A stretch of DNA of 64,000 bases from the NCBI GenBank assembly GCA_021404525.1, contig JAAWWE010000003.1, forward strand, positions 124,001 to 188,000, given 5' to 3'. The translations under genes were made by a program, and so were the position numbers. The DNA comes from Rhodobiaceae bacterium (GTDB lineage: Bacteria; Pseudomonadota; Alphaproteobacteria; Parvibaculales; Parvibaculaceae). The notes under the pieces were generated by a model that saw nothing but the letters and a program-made list of their open reading frames with translations, did not search any database and was not told the origin of the DNA. This document shows positions 1 to 8,590 of the stretch, one piece after another (position 1 is the first letter of the stretch; each line of letters begins with the position of its first letter).

Positions 1-852
1 CAGCTCAGAGCAGGTGTGCTCTATGGGTCGTTGACGGAAGACCGTGGCGAACCAGAAGATATAGGCGCTGCCGCTGAGCCGACCGACTACAGTCTGTTCG
101 AGGTTTCGGCGGGTGTCACGCAACGGTTCAACCGATTGTCGGTCGATGTTGGGGCGGAATATTCCGAATTGGATTTTGATGATACCCCGCTCATTGGTGG
201 TGGGTTTGATGAGAATGATGATCGAGACCGGAGCGTACTCGAGATTGCCGTTGAAGTGGGATATGAACTGGTCGCCGATACGATCGTCTTCCTTCGCGGG
301 ACTTACAATGAACGTGACTATGATCTCGACACGCCAACGGTCGCTGTCAATCGAGATAGTGACGGCTATGAACTTGTTGCTGGGGCTTCATTTGAACTAG
401 GGAGCCTTGCGACAGGTGAAGTGTTTGCCGGGTATCAGGAACAATCCTTTGATGACCCGAGTTTCTCGCCTGTCTCGGGGGTCGCCTATGGCGCGTCTAT
501 TGACTGGTATGTGACGCCGCTGACCACCCTACGCTTCAGCGCTGATACTGCGATTGAAGACACCACATCTGGCGGTGCGTCTGCCTTTGAGAGCCAGACG
601 GTGGGCGTTGGGGTTGATCACGAATTCCTTCGCAACTTGGTTGCCAGTCTCGACATTGAATATACCGAAGAAGATTTCGCCAGCTCTGCCCGCAAAGACG
701 AGATTTATGATGTCGAGGTTGGGATTGATTATCTGATTGATCAGTTCTTCTCCGTCGGCGTTTTTGCCGGTTATGAAGAACGTGACTCGAGCATTGCCGG
801 AGACAGTTTCTCGCGTGAGATTGTCGGCGTCCGATTGCGCTCAGCTCTTTGA
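1..852 (+). CDS. Outer-membrane beta-barrel protein, C-terminal part (5' end outside window)
   Basis: The frame is open from base 1 (in-frame codons precede the GTG at 16), so the gene almost certainly begins upstream and only its last 280 or so residues are seen. The protein alternates polar and hydrophobic residues with many aromatic, Asp and Glu residues in repeated strands of about 10 residues (for example VEVGYELV, VFAGYEER) and ends VGVRLRSAL, as expected of an outer-membrane barrel. The repeat style resembles the BBP2-type barrels found in exopolysaccharide clusters; this is by resemblance only. Its neighbours galU and manC make sugar nucleotides, which fits a polysaccharide export or surface role. 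Its last 12 bases overlap the convergent galU end. Confidence 0.7.
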   Translation, partial: QLRAGVLYGSLTEDRGEPEDIGAAAEPTDYSLFEVSAGVTQRFNRLSVDVGAEYSELDFDDTPLIGGGFDENDDRDRSVLEIAVEVGYELVADTIVFLRGTYNERDYDLDTPTVAVNRDSDGYELVAGASFELGSLATGEVFAGYQEQSFDDPSFSPVSGVAYGASIDWYVTPLTTLRFSADTAIEDTTSGGASAFESQTVGVGVDHEFLRNLVASLDIEYTEEDFASSARKDEIYDVEVGIDYLIDQFFSVGVFAGYEERDSSIAGDSFSREIVGVRLRSAL

Positions 853-1740
853 GCAGCCACTAATCTGTGGCATCAGCTCAATGAGCCGCGGGCCGATATC
901 GTCTCTTGCGAGACCATATGCCAGGTTCGCTGCCAAATATCCTGCCTTGTCGCCACAATCAAACCGTTCGCCCTCGAAGCGAACTGCGTGGAAAGGGACA
1001 TTGCCGATGGTTTCAGCCATGGCGTCGGTTAGCTGGATTTCCCCACCTGCACCCGGATTGCCTTCTTTCAGTTTTTCAAATACTTCAGGTGAGAGAATAT
1101 AACGCCCTGTCATCGCAAGGTTTGACGGCGCTGTTCCTACGGCGGGTTTCTCCACCAGCCCTTTCACTTCGGCTACTCGACCGTCATCTTTGCCTGGTGC
1201 AACAATTCCGTACTGAAAGGTCTGGTCATCCGGGACCTCGGCGACAGCGACGATGTTGCCGCCTTTTTCCTTCCAGGCATCCACCATCTGCGCGAGACAA
1301 CCCCGTTCGTGGCGGACCATCTCATCTGGAAGGATGACAGCGAACGGGTCATCTCCGATGATGTCGCGCGCACACCAGATCGCATGTCCGAGGCCTAGCG
1401 GTTGTTGCTGGCGGACAAAACTTGCAGCGCCGTGCCGGAGCTGGGTTGTCGAGAGCACGTCCAGTGCTTCGTTTTTGCTTCGCTCGCTCAAAGTCGTTTC
1501 GAGTTCAAAGGCATGGTCGAAATAGTCCTCGATCGCCCCTTTGCCGCGGCCTGTGATGAAGATGAAATGCTCAATTCCGGCTTTGCGCGCTTCCTCGACT
1601 GCATAGTCGATCAGAGGGCGGTCAACAATCGGCAGCATTTCCTTTGGGATGGACTTTGTTGCTGGCAGGAAACGGCTTCCCAGACCGGCTACAGGAAAGA
1701 CAACTTTTCTAATTTTGGACGTCACTTGCCTTGGCCTCAT
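841..1740 (-). CDS. galU: UTP--glucose-1-phosphate uridylyltransferase
   Basis: Makes UDP-glucose from UTP and glucose-1-phosphate, a precursor for surface polysaccharides; cytoplasmic. The 299-residue product has the nucleotidyltransferase signature GLGSRFLPATKSIPKEM near residues 19-35, followed by the family motifs FITGRGKGAIEDYFD and VEKP, and is the usual GalU length. The ORF track begins 73 codons earlier, but the ATG at 1740 is preceded by AGGA five bases upstream and starts the family homology, so it was chosen. The stop lies inside the 3' end of the convergent barrel gene. The divergent neighbour manC, 290 bp away, makes GDP-mannose, so the intergenic region probably serves two sugar-nucleotide genes. 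Confidence 0.95.
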   Translation of the reverse strand: MRPRQVTSKIRKVVFPVAGLGSRFLPATKSIPKEMLPIVDRPLIDYAVEEARKAGIEHFIFITGRGKGAIEDYFDHAFELETTLSERSKNEALDVLSTTQLRHGAASFVRQQQPLGLGHAIWCARDIIGDDPFAVILPDEMVRHERGCLAQMVDAWKEKGGNIVAVAEVPDDQTFQYGIVAPGKDDGRVAEVKGLVEKPAVGTAPSNLAMTGRYILSPEVFEKLKEGNPGAGGEIQLTDAMAETIGNVPFHAVRFEGERFDCGDKAGYLAANLAYGLARDDIGPRLIELMPQISGCSKS

Positions 1741-2030
1741 ATTATCCTGTCGCCTGAGGGCGTCATTCTTCCTCGCCGCCGCACGCGGTTCGCCAAAGCT
1801 TATATTCAACGGCCTACCAAATTGTGACGGAAATGGGTGTTCACGCCGTTTTGCAGCAGAAAATGGGCCGAAATCCGAACAGATAGCCGGTGAATTAACG
1901 ACATTTGCGACGAGACAGCTCAAACCGGGGCAGAATTGCCGCTTGGGCTTCCCGTTCATATAAGGGATGAGGTAGTGTGCGCGGCGGTCTGGAAGGGCCT
2001 GATTTCTGTCCGGTATGGAGAGTTCTGACG

Positions 2031-3458
2031 ATGAAGGTATTCCCGGTCATTCTGTCTGGGGGCGTTGGGTCACGGTTGTGGCCGACGTCACGTGCGCTTT
2101 ATCCAAAGCAGCTGCTGCCTTTGGTTTCTGATCGCGCCATGCTGCAGGAAACCGCGGACCGGGTGACAGATCGTTCCGTTTTTGCGGCGCCAATGATCAT
2201 TTCCAACGAAGAGCATAGGTTTATCATCGCAGCCCAGATGCAGGAGCTGGGTATGGAGTCTCTCGTGCACGTTTTGGAGCCGATGGGGCGCAATACGGCG
2301 CCGGCTGCAGCAGTTGCCGCTGAGATCGCGCTTTCCCATGACAAGGATGCGGTGCTGCTGATCCTGCCAGCTGATCATCATATTGGCGATCAGGCTGCAT
2401 TCCGCTCGGCAATTGACGAAGGCAGCAAGCTTGCGGCGAACGGCCGTCTTGTCACTTTCGGTGTCATCCCGACGGGTCCTGAAACCGGGTATGGGTACAT
2501 CAAGGAAGGTGATGCTTTGGAGGGTGGCCGTGGGCGCGATGTTGCGCGCTTTGTCGAGAAGCCGTCTGCTGAGAAAGCTCAGGAGTACCTCACTGAGGGT
2601 GGCTATTACTGGAATGCTGGGATTTTCATGTTCCGGGCAGATCAGATCCTTGCTGAAATGGCGGAGCATTGCGCTGACATTCGCACCCACGCTGCGGAAG
2701 CCGTGAAGGCTGGTGCGAAAGACTATGACTTCTTCCGATTAGATGAGACTGCGTTCGGCAAGTGTCCGTCAGACTCGATCGACTATGCGGTGATGGAGCA
2801 CACGCAATCTGCGGCGGTGATCCCTGTGGATATGGACTGGAGCGACATTGGCAGTTGGTCGGCGCTCTGGGAAATTGGCCAGAAAGACAAAGCAGGGAAT
2901 GTTCTCTCAGGCGATGTGCTGCAGTTGGATGCTGAAAACAGTTACATTCGGGCCGAGAATAATCTGATTGCGGCGGTTGGTGTCAAAGACCTGGTGGTGG
3001 TTGAAACTGGCGACGTGATGATGATCTCTCCGCGCGACAGGGTTCAGGATGTGAAGCTGCTCGTCAAAGACATTGCCTCTGCTGGCCGCAGCGAACATCA
3101 CGCGCATACGAAGGTCTATCGGCCTTGGGGCTTCTACGAAGGCCTCGACCAGGGCGAAACGCATCAGGTGAAACATTTGATGGTGAAGCCTGGCGCCTCT
3201 CTTTCTCTTCAGATGCACCACAAGCGTTCAGAACATTGGGTTGTTGTGAGTGGGGAAGCTGAAGTGACTGTTGGCGACAAGGTGCAGACACTGCGGGCCA
3301 ATGAGTCCGTCTACATTCCTGTTGAAACGAAGCACCGTCTGAGAAATCTCACGAGTGACCCGCTCAGCATTATTGAGGTGCAGACCGGGGCCTATTTCGG
3401 AGAAGACGATATTGTGCGCTTCGACGATGTGTATGGGCGTGTTGCCGAAGAGAACTAG
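2031..3458 (+). CDS. manC: Mannose-1-phosphate guanylyltransferase / mannose-6-phosphate isomerase
   Basis: Bifunctional type II enzyme supplying GDP-mannose for exopolysaccharide or lipopolysaccharide. The 475-residue product has the N-terminal GTP-transferase motif LSGGVGSRLWPTSR (residues 8-21), the FVEKP motif in the middle, and a C-terminal cupin isomerase domain with QMHHKRSEHWVVVSG. The length matches the AlgA/XanB/ManC family. The start is ATG 2031 (MKVFPVILSGG) rather than the ORF-track start 18 codons upstream; GGAG lies about 11 bases before it. Its stop overlaps the stop of the convergent VanZ-like gene by four bases. It could equally be called cpsB or algA; the polymer served is not visible here. 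Confidence 0.93.
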   Translation: MKVFPVILSGGVGSRLWPTSRALYPKQLLPLVSDRAMLQETADRVTDRSVFAAPMIISNEEHRFIIAAQMQELGMESLVHVLEPMGRNTAPAAAVAAEIALSHDKDAVLLILPADHHIGDQAAFRSAIDEGSKLAANGRLVTFGVIPTGPETGYGYIKEGDALEGGRGRDVARFVEKPSAEKAQEYLTEGGYYWNAGIFMFRADQILAEMAEHCADIRTHAAEAVKAGAKDYDFFRLDETAFGKCPSDSIDYAVMEHTQSAAVIPVDMDWSDIGSWSALWEIGQKDKAGNVLSGDVLQLDAENSYIRAENNLIAAVGVKDLVVVETGDVMMISPRDRVQDVKLLVKDIASAGRSEHHAHTKVYRPWGFYEGLDQGETHQVKHLMVKPGASLSLQMHHKRSEHWVVVSGEAEVTVGDKVQTLRANESVYIPVETKHRLRNLTSDPLSIIEVQTGAYFGEDDIVRFDDVYGRVAEEN

Positions 3459-3901
3459 GCGCTCATCTCTCTCAAAATCTGTTTGAGAATGGGCCGTGCC
3501 AGCAAACCGGCGCAGGCGCCAAAGAGTGCGCCACTGAGATTGGCCGCGGCGTCCAATAAAGAGGGTACGCGCCCTGGCAGCAGGGCCTGCCCGCCTTCAA
3601 GCCCCAGACCAATGACGCAGATCACAGCCACAATGAGAGCGGCTTGGCGCATTGTTTTGGCAAACAAGGTGGGTAGAAAGGCAAGGCCCGTATAGGCGAG
3701 GAAGTGTCCCACCTTGTCGAGATGATAGTGATCCGAGACTACACCCTGGGGCCAAAGCGACAGGGCTGTAATCACAAGCATCATCACGCTCCATCCGATC
3801 AGCGCGATGCGCCGTTGGGGGCTCAACCAGGGCTGAGCCAAACTCGGCGCCTGCGCGATACCAGCTGGCAGGGTATTATCTCGGTCGTCTTCCAGGGTCA
3901 T
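3455..3901 (-). CDS. VanZ-like family membrane protein
   Basis: A 148-residue integral membrane protein with about four hydrophobic segments. The VanZ-like signatures are DKVGHFLAYTGLAFLP in the middle and EGGQALLPGRVPSLLDAAAN before the last membrane segment. VanZ of the vancomycin cluster lowers teicoplanin sensitivity, but most proteobacterial relatives have no known job and sit beside polysaccharide genes, as here next to manC. No clear Shine-Dalgarno precedes the ATG at 3901. The first 25 residues are polar and variable, so the true start is uncertain. It is divergent from the lytic transglycosylase, with roughly 60 bp between the starts. Confidence 0.8.
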   Translation of the reverse strand: MTLEDDRDNTLPAGIAQAPSLAQPWLSPQRRIALIGWSVMMLVITALSLWPQGVVSDHYHLDKVGHFLAYTGLAFLPTLFAKTMRQAALIVAVICVIGLGLEGGQALLPGRVPSLLDAAANLSGALFGACAGLLARPILKQILREMSA

Positions 3902-3960
3902 AGGCGGTATTGTCTGAGGAAAGCGTTAGCGGTTCGTATCATTGCAACGAGGATATGTGC

Positions 3961-5184
3961 ATGTTTCGGGGATTGTGTCTTCTTTTTGCGGGTTTTTGTG
4001 TCTCAATTGTGGCTCCGGCGACCGCGTCTACGCCAATCCCCAATCCGCCGCCGGGGTTTGTGGATGAGGCCTTCGCCAGCTGGTTGACAGAGTTTCGTCG
4101 TGAGGCGCTCGCTCAGGGCATTTCCGGCCCGGTGTTTGACCGCGCGATGCGGGGGGTGCGTCCTGACCAGAAAGTGGTCGACGCGAATAATAATCAGCCA
4201 GAATTTGTGCGCCCTGTCTGGGACTATCTGGCATCTGCCATTTCGGATACGCGGGTGGCAAATGGTCAGGAAAAACTCAGAACCTATCCGACCCTGCTTG
4301 GTCGCCTGGAAGAGCGCTATGGCGTGGACAAAGAAATCCTGGTTGCCATCTGGGGCCTGGAGACAGGCTATGGCGCTTTCATGGGGAACCACCGGGTGAC
4401 ACAGGCGCTCTCGACGCTCGCCTATGATGGTCGGCGGACAAAGTTTGGACGCGAGCAGTTGCTTGCAGCGCTGAAGATTTTGCAGCGCGGAGACATTACG
4501 CCCGAAGCCATGACCGGCTCCTGGGCGGGGGCCATGGGCCACACGCAGTTTATCCCTACGACCTATAACGCACACGCAGTCGACTTTAATGGCGACGGAA
4601 AGCGCGACATCTGGAACACGATTGGCGACGCGCTGGGGTCTGCCGGGAACTATCTGGCGGCGTCCGGCTTTCAGACCGGCGCCACCTGGGGGGGTGAAGT
4701 AAAGCTCCCCCGCAATTTTGACTATGCGTTGGCTGACGCGCGGGTTGAGAAGAGCATGGGTGAGTGGGCAGCGCTTGGCATTACCGGCGCACAGGGCGGG
4801 GCACTGCGTCGCGATGACCTCAAAGCTCGCCTCATTTTGCCGGCAGGACACAAGGGTCCCGCCTTTCTGGTGCGGAACAATTTCCGCACGATCCTTCGCT
4901 ACAATAATTCTACGTCCTACGCATTGGCGGTGAACCTGCTTGCGGATCGCTTTCGCGGGAAGGGGCAGATTGTCGGCAGTTGGCCAACGGATGACCGGCC
5001 TCTTGGGCGCACGGAGCGGCAGGAACTTCAGCGGCTCCTCACGGCCAAAGGCTATGACACAGGCGGCGTCGACGGGATTATTGGCGGCAATAGCCGCAAG
5101 GCGCTCCGGAACTGGCAGTTGGCGCAGGGGCTTCCTGCCGATGGCTATCCAACGGCGGCACTATTGGCTCGCTTGCGCCGGTAA
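3961..5184 (+). CDS. MltB-family lytic murein transglycosylase with C-terminal peptidoglycan-binding domain
   Basis: Cleaves glycan strands of peptidoglycan with formation of 1,6-anhydro-muramic acid; periplasmic or outer-membrane associated. From ATG 3961 (GAGG eight bases upstream) the 407-residue product has a signal peptide ending near ATAS, a helical N-terminal region typical of the family (DQKVVDANNNQPEF), the catalytic Glu around residue 134 in WGLETGYGAF, GAMGHTQFIPTTY, and a final PG_binding_1 domain (GYDTGGVDGIIGGNSRKALR). No lipobox is seen, unlike E. coli MltB. An ATG two codons upstream (3955) is too close to the GAGG. The gene ends two bases before a strong inverted repeat. Confidence 0.93.
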   Translation: MFRGLCLLFAGFCVSIVAPATASTPIPNPPPGFVDEAFASWLTEFRREALAQGISGPVFDRAMRGVRPDQKVVDANNNQPEFVRPVWDYLASAISDTRVANGQEKLRTYPTLLGRLEERYGVDKEILVAIWGLETGYGAFMGNHRVTQALSTLAYDGRRTKFGREQLLAALKILQRGDITPEAMTGSWAGAMGHTQFIPTTYNAHAVDFNGDGKRDIWNTIGDALGSAGNYLAASGFQTGATWGGEVKLPRNFDYALADARVEKSMGEWAALGITGAQGGALRRDDLKARLILPAGHKGPAFLVRNNFRTILRYNNSTSYALAVNLLADRFRGKGQIVGSWPTDDRPLGRTERQELQRLLTAKGYDTGGVDGIIGGNSRKALRNWQLAQGLPADGYPTAALLARLRR

Positions 5185-5186
5185 TT

Positions 5187-5257
5187 AGGGACGACCCCGT
5201 CCAAAATTGATCAGATTCCTTGTCAATTACGGTCAGGGAAAGACTGGCGTCGTCCCT
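5187..5257 (+). ncRNA. Foldable intercistronic RNA (three-way-junction-like)
   Basis: Closing stem AGGGACGAC (5187-5195) with GTCGTCCCT (5249-5257), nine perfect pairs. It encloses hairpin AATTGA/TCAATT (5205-5210, 5223-5228) and hairpin CGGTC-AGGGAAA-GACTG (5230-5246, one G-U pair), with one- and two-base linkers on the 3' side. A T-rich but not pure tract (TTGTCTTTG) follows. It begins right after the transglycosylase stop and ends 56 bases before the next start. It could be an unusual terminator, an attenuator, or a ligand-binding leader of the downstream flavoenzyme gene; no known class was recognised. Confidence 0.35.
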
Positions 5258-5313
5258 TGTCTTTGACCATAATCCCGGCCAAACAGATCATAAGTTTTGG
5301 CAGGGAGAGCCAC

Positions 5314-6288
5314 ATGAAAACGAAAATCACTGAAATGTTCGGTATCGAGCATCCCGTCATTCAGGGCGGCATGCACTATGTCGGCTTTGCCGAAATGGCA
5401 GCGGCCGTGTCCAATGCGGGCGGCCTTGGCATTATCACGGGTCTCACACAGAAGACACCGGAGGATCTCGCCAAAGAGATTGAGAAATGTAAGGGCATGA
5501 CGGACAAGCCGTTCGGTGTGAACCTCACTTTCCTGCCTGGCTTTGCAGCCCCTGATTACCCTGGCTATATCAAAGCGATCATTGATGGCGGTGTGAAGAT
5601 TGTGGAGACCGCTGGCCGGTCCCCTGAAGCCTATCTGCCTGCGTTGAAAGAAGCGGGTATCAAGGTCATTCACAAATGTACGTCTGTGCGTCACTCGCTG
5701 AAAGCCGAACGCATTGGCTGTGATGCGGTGAGTGTGGATGGGTTCGAATGTGGTGGTCATCCGGGCGAAGATGACATTCCAAACATGATCTTGCTGCCGC
5801 GTGCTGCAGAAGAGCTCAAAATCCCGTTCGTCGCGTCAGGCGGCATGGGCAATGCTCAGCAGCTGGTGGCGGCTCTCGCGCTTGGTGCCGACGGCATCAA
5901 TATGGGCACGCGCTTTATCGCGACCAAAGAAGCGCCTGTGCACCAGAACGTGAAACAGGCCCTGATTGACGCGACTGAGCTCGACACACGTCTTGTCATG
6001 CGTCCGCTGCGGAACACAGAGCGGGTGCTCACCAACCCGGCCGTTGAGAAGATGCTCGCGGTTGAAAAGGAAAAGGGCGACGCAACAACCATTGAAGATG
6101 TTGCGGAGTTTGTTGGCGGTGTCTACCCGCAGATTATGCAGGAAGGCACGATGGAAGCCGGCGCCTGGTCCTGTGGCATGGTCGCTGGTCTTATCCATGA
6201 CATCCCAACCTGCGAAGAGCTTGTGGGCGGCATGGTGAAAGAAGCTGAAGAGATCATCAAAGGCCGGATGCAGCAGTTCGCGTCGTAA
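5314..6288 (+). CDS. Nitronate monooxygenase-like NAD(P)H/FMN-dependent oxidoreductase
   Basis: FMN-dependent TIM-barrel enzyme of the nitronate monooxygenase / 2-nitropropane dioxygenase family, expected in the cytoplasm. The 324-residue product has PVIQGGMHYVG at residues 14-24 (FMN-binding start of the barrel), the GFECGGHPGEDD segment carrying the family's conserved His, and the phosphate-binding part VASGGMGNAQQL with ADGINMGTRF. The ATG at 5314 has GGGAGAG six bases upstream; the ORF-track start is 19 codons earlier and inside the untranslated leader. A strong terminator follows. The physiological substrate cannot be deduced; many relatives reduce enoyl groups or quinones rather than oxidise nitronates. 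Confidence 0.88.
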   Translation: MKTKITEMFGIEHPVIQGGMHYVGFAEMAAAVSNAGGLGIITGLTQKTPEDLAKEIEKCKGMTDKPFGVNLTFLPGFAAPDYPGYIKAIIDGGVKIVETAGRSPEAYLPALKEAGIKVIHKCTSVRHSLKAERIGCDAVSVDGFECGGHPGEDDIPNMILLPRAAEELKIPFVASGGMGNAQQLVAALALGADGINMGTRFIATKEAPVHQNVKQALIDATELDTRLVMRPLRNTERVLTNPAVEKMLAVEKEKGDATTIEDVAEFVGGVYPQIMQEGTMEAGAWSCGMVAGLIHDIPTCEELVGGMVKEAEEIIKGRMQQFAS

Positions 6289-6308
6289 GGCATTTTTGAC
6301 TTAAGTTA

Positions 6309-6340
6309 GAGCCCGGGTGCGACAGCGCCCGGGCTTTTTC
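6309..6340 (+). terminator. Intrinsic terminator after the nitronate monooxygenase-like gene
   Basis: Stem GCCCGGG (6311-6317) pairs with CCCGGGC (6328-6334), extended by an A-T pair, followed by TTTTTC. It lies 20 bases after the stop codon. The next gene starts only about 14 bases further on, so its ribosome-binding site directly follows the T tract. Confidence 0.85.
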
Positions 6341-6353
6341 TATGGGGGAACAG

Positions 6354-7172
6354 ATGTCGGACAAGTGGCTTGAACTTAACAAGGCGAGCTGGAATGAGCG
6401 GGCGCCGATCCATGTGCGGTCGTCCATGTATGATCTCGATGCGTTTAAGGCGGGCCGCACGACACTGGTGAATGGGGAGCTAGACGCCATTGGCGATGTG
6501 ACCGGCAAAGAGCTTGTCCATCTGCAATGCCACTTCGGGTTGGATACGCTTTCCTGGGCGCGCGCTGGCGCGAAAGTCACCGGGCTCGACTTTTCTGAGA
6601 CCGCAATTGCGGCGGCGCGGGAGCTCGCCGCAGAGGTCGGTGTTGAGGCAGAGTTTGTCGTCTCAAACGTCTATGACGCGCCAACGGTTCTCGGCCGCCA
6701 ATATGACATTGTCTATACGGGGATCGGTGCGATCTGCTGGCTGCCGGACATTGACGCCTGGGCCCGCGTGATGGCCGACCTCGTGAAGCCGGGTGGTGAG
6801 TTTTATTTCGTGGAGTTTCATCCCATTGAATGGATCTGGGATGAGCATCTGAAGCCTGGCGATGAGCGCCTGACACCGGCCTATGACTATTTCACCCCGA
6901 AAGAAGGCCTCGCGCTTCATGAGGCGGGGTCCTATGCCAACCCTAACGCGGTGACGGAACACAATGACACGGTGCAATGGAACCATGGGTTAGGGGACGT
7001 GGTGACCGCGCTCATTAAGGCGGGGCTTCGCATCACCGAGCTTACCGAGCACGACACCCACATGGTAAAAGGCTGGGACTTTCTGGAAGAGGCGGGCAAC
7101 GGCCTCTACAGGATGCCTGCGGACCGCACCAACCTGCCGTTCATGTACACGCTCCGGGCTGTGAAAGAGTAG
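6354..7172 (+). CDS. Class I SAM-dependent methyltransferase
   Basis: A 272-residue Rossmann-fold methyltransferase. Motif I reads VHLQCHFGLDTLSWAR with the acidic end of strand 2 at TGLDFSE; the later AVMADLVKPGGEFYFVEFHP-like segment is the post-motif region. The pattern WLELNKASWNERAPIH at the N-terminus is shared by a family of uncharacterised small-molecule methyltransferases in proteobacteria. The ATG at 6354 was preferred over 6342 because GGGGGA precedes it at a workable distance and the family begins near MSDKWLELN. It follows a terminator, so it probably has its own promoter or depends on read-through. Substrate unknown. Confidence 0.85.
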   Translation: MSDKWLELNKASWNERAPIHVRSSMYDLDAFKAGRTTLVNGELDAIGDVTGKELVHLQCHFGLDTLSWARAGAKVTGLDFSETAIAAARELAAEVGVEAEFVVSNVYDAPTVLGRQYDIVYTGIGAICWLPDIDAWARVMADLVKPGGEFYFVEFHPIEWIWDEHLKPGDERLTPAYDYFTPKEGLALHEAGSYANPNAVTEHNDTVQWNHGLGDVVTALIKAGLRITELTEHDTHMVKGWDFLEEAGNGLYRMPADRTNLPFMYTLRAVKE

Positions 7173-7251
7173 GCTGTTCGCAATGGGTAGCTACTTATTG
7201 TAATGTAAGTTTTAGTTCTTCAATTTGCGGGTGTGGAGAGGGGGAAAGCTA

Positions 7252-8487
7252 TTGTCTGTTTACGCCATTGATAATCGGGTTGAAGTGTTGAACGAATTGA
7301 CGGCCGAGGATCAATATCGGTTGACGGCCTCTATGCATGCGATAGTTGAAAAAAAAGGTTTTCAAGATGTCGTCATTGACTTTAGTGGTTGCACGAAAGC
7401 GTTCGCTCCGCAGATGCTACCAATCTGTTCAAGGTGTCAGCTTTACTGGAAACAAGGTGTGGACATCAGCCTGCTGCTTCCTGCAGACAAGAAACTGGAG
7501 CGCTTGTTTCTAAATACCAATTGGGCTCATTTTATAGATTTTCGAAAGTTTGAGTTGAGTCGCTATCGCGGTTATACGCACTCACCTGCATTGAAGTTTT
7601 CTGACGGTTCGGAGCAACACAAGGTCGTTGACAAAACGATGGATGTTCTGCTCGCAGCGATCAGACAGTTTAAGCGAGATGACATCAGGTATATTGAGTG
7701 GGCAATCAATGAAATTACTGACAATGTTATCAATCATGCTGAATCATCAGTAGGTGGTTTCATTCAAGTGACCAATCATAGGCAGCGCGAGCAAATAGAG
7801 ATTGTTGTATGTGACGGCGGCATAGGCATTCCTGAAAGCCTTAGTGGATCGTTTCCATCTATGACTGACTCTGAGAGGCTATATGAGGCAATTAAGGAAG
7901 GGGTTACCCGAGATAAGTCATTTGGACAGGGCAATGGTCTCTATGGAAGCTTGACGATAGCCGGAAAGAGTGGAGGTGAGTTGAATATTGCCTCGGGCTA
8001 CGCTTCGCTAAAGTCCTCGGATCGAACAGGTCTGACCTCGGAAACACAAGCCATACCGGTGAATGGTACGGTAGTCGCTTCACGTTTTGGATACGGCGAT
8101 AAAGTTGATCTCTCCGATGCTTTGGTAATCTCCGGTCGAACGTTTGTTCCGGTCGATTACATCGAGACACATTTTGAATCTGACCCGGATGGGAACATCC
8201 AATTTTTGATAAAGAACGAGTCGGAAGGATTCGGATCGAGAGCAGCGGGCGAACCAGTGAGGCGAAAGCTGGGAAACGTGATTAACGCCCAAGAGGGTGA
8301 TGGGGTGGTTATACTTGATTTTTCTGATGTGCCGCTTGTTTCGAGTAGTTATGCAGATGAAGTTGTCGGCAAATTGTTTGTTGAGCTCGGGCCGTTGGAA
8401 TTCATGCGTAGAATAAAAATCCAGAATGTTGACCCTCTTGTCAAAGGGTTGGTTGATAAGGCGGTAATGCAACGCAGTGCCAATTGA
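7252..8487 (+). CDS. STAS-like / GHKL ATPase / STAS-like (DUF4325) fusion protein
   Basis: A 411-residue soluble protein. Residues 1-100 resemble a STAS-like fold (VVIDFSGCTKAFAPQMLP). Residues 120-280 form a GHKL ATPase of the anti-sigma-factor kind, with N box NEITDNVINH (153-162), G1 DGGIG (188-192) and GQGNGL (225-230). Residues 330-405 resemble the STAS-like DUF4325 domain (VVILDFSDVPLVSSSYADEV). No dimerisation/phosphoacceptor His domain or membrane segment is present, so it is not a normal histidine kinase. TTG 7252 is chosen because AGGGGGAA lies seven bases upstream. Codon use looks AT-richer than neighbours, suggesting transfer. Probably a partner-switching regulator acting in one polypeptide; target unknown. 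Confidence 0.7.
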   Translation: MSVYAIDNRVEVLNELTAEDQYRLTASMHAIVEKKGFQDVVIDFSGCTKAFAPQMLPICSRCQLYWKQGVDISLLLPADKKLERLFLNTNWAHFIDFRKFELSRYRGYTHSPALKFSDGSEQHKVVDKTMDVLLAAIRQFKRDDIRYIEWAINEITDNVINHAESSVGGFIQVTNHRQREQIEIVVCDGGIGIPESLSGSFPSMTDSERLYEAIKEGVTRDKSFGQGNGLYGSLTIAGKSGGELNIASGYASLKSSDRTGLTSETQAIPVNGTVVASRFGYGDKVDLSDALVISGRTFVPVDYIETHFESDPDGNIQFLIKNESEGFGSRAAGEPVRRKLGNVINAQEGDGVVILDFSDVPLVSSSYADEVVGKLFVELGPLEFMRRIKIQNVDPLVKGLVDKAVMQRSAN

Positions 8488-8515
8488 GTTTTCATACTAT
8501 CTATATTTGTGGCGC

Positions 8516-8555
8516 CGAAATCATGGCGTTTGGTTTCCCAAGCGCCCTGATTTCG
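8516..8555 (+). terminator. Long hairpin downstream of the STAS-GHKL gene
   Basis: CGAAATCA (8516-8523) and TGATTTCG (8548-8555) enclose GGCGTTTGG / CCAAGCGCC with a TTTC loop, giving about 17 pairs with one mismatch. The 3' flank is T-rich (TTCGTTTCTTTGTTCTT) but has no uninterrupted T run. It is either a terminator or a mobile palindrome. Confidence 0.5.
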
Positions 8556-8590
8556 TCAGCGATGTGCTTCGTTTCTTTGTTCTTAAACCG

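Noticed and set aside
1741-1959. N-terminal extension of GalU in the ORF track
   Set aside because: Homology starts at ATG 1740 with a good ribosome-binding site; upstream codons lie in the divergent promoter region.
4003-4851. Minus-strand ORF of 282 aa inside the lytic transglycosylase gene
   Set aside because: Shadow of a well-supported gene; Cys/His/Arg-rich frame without domain features.
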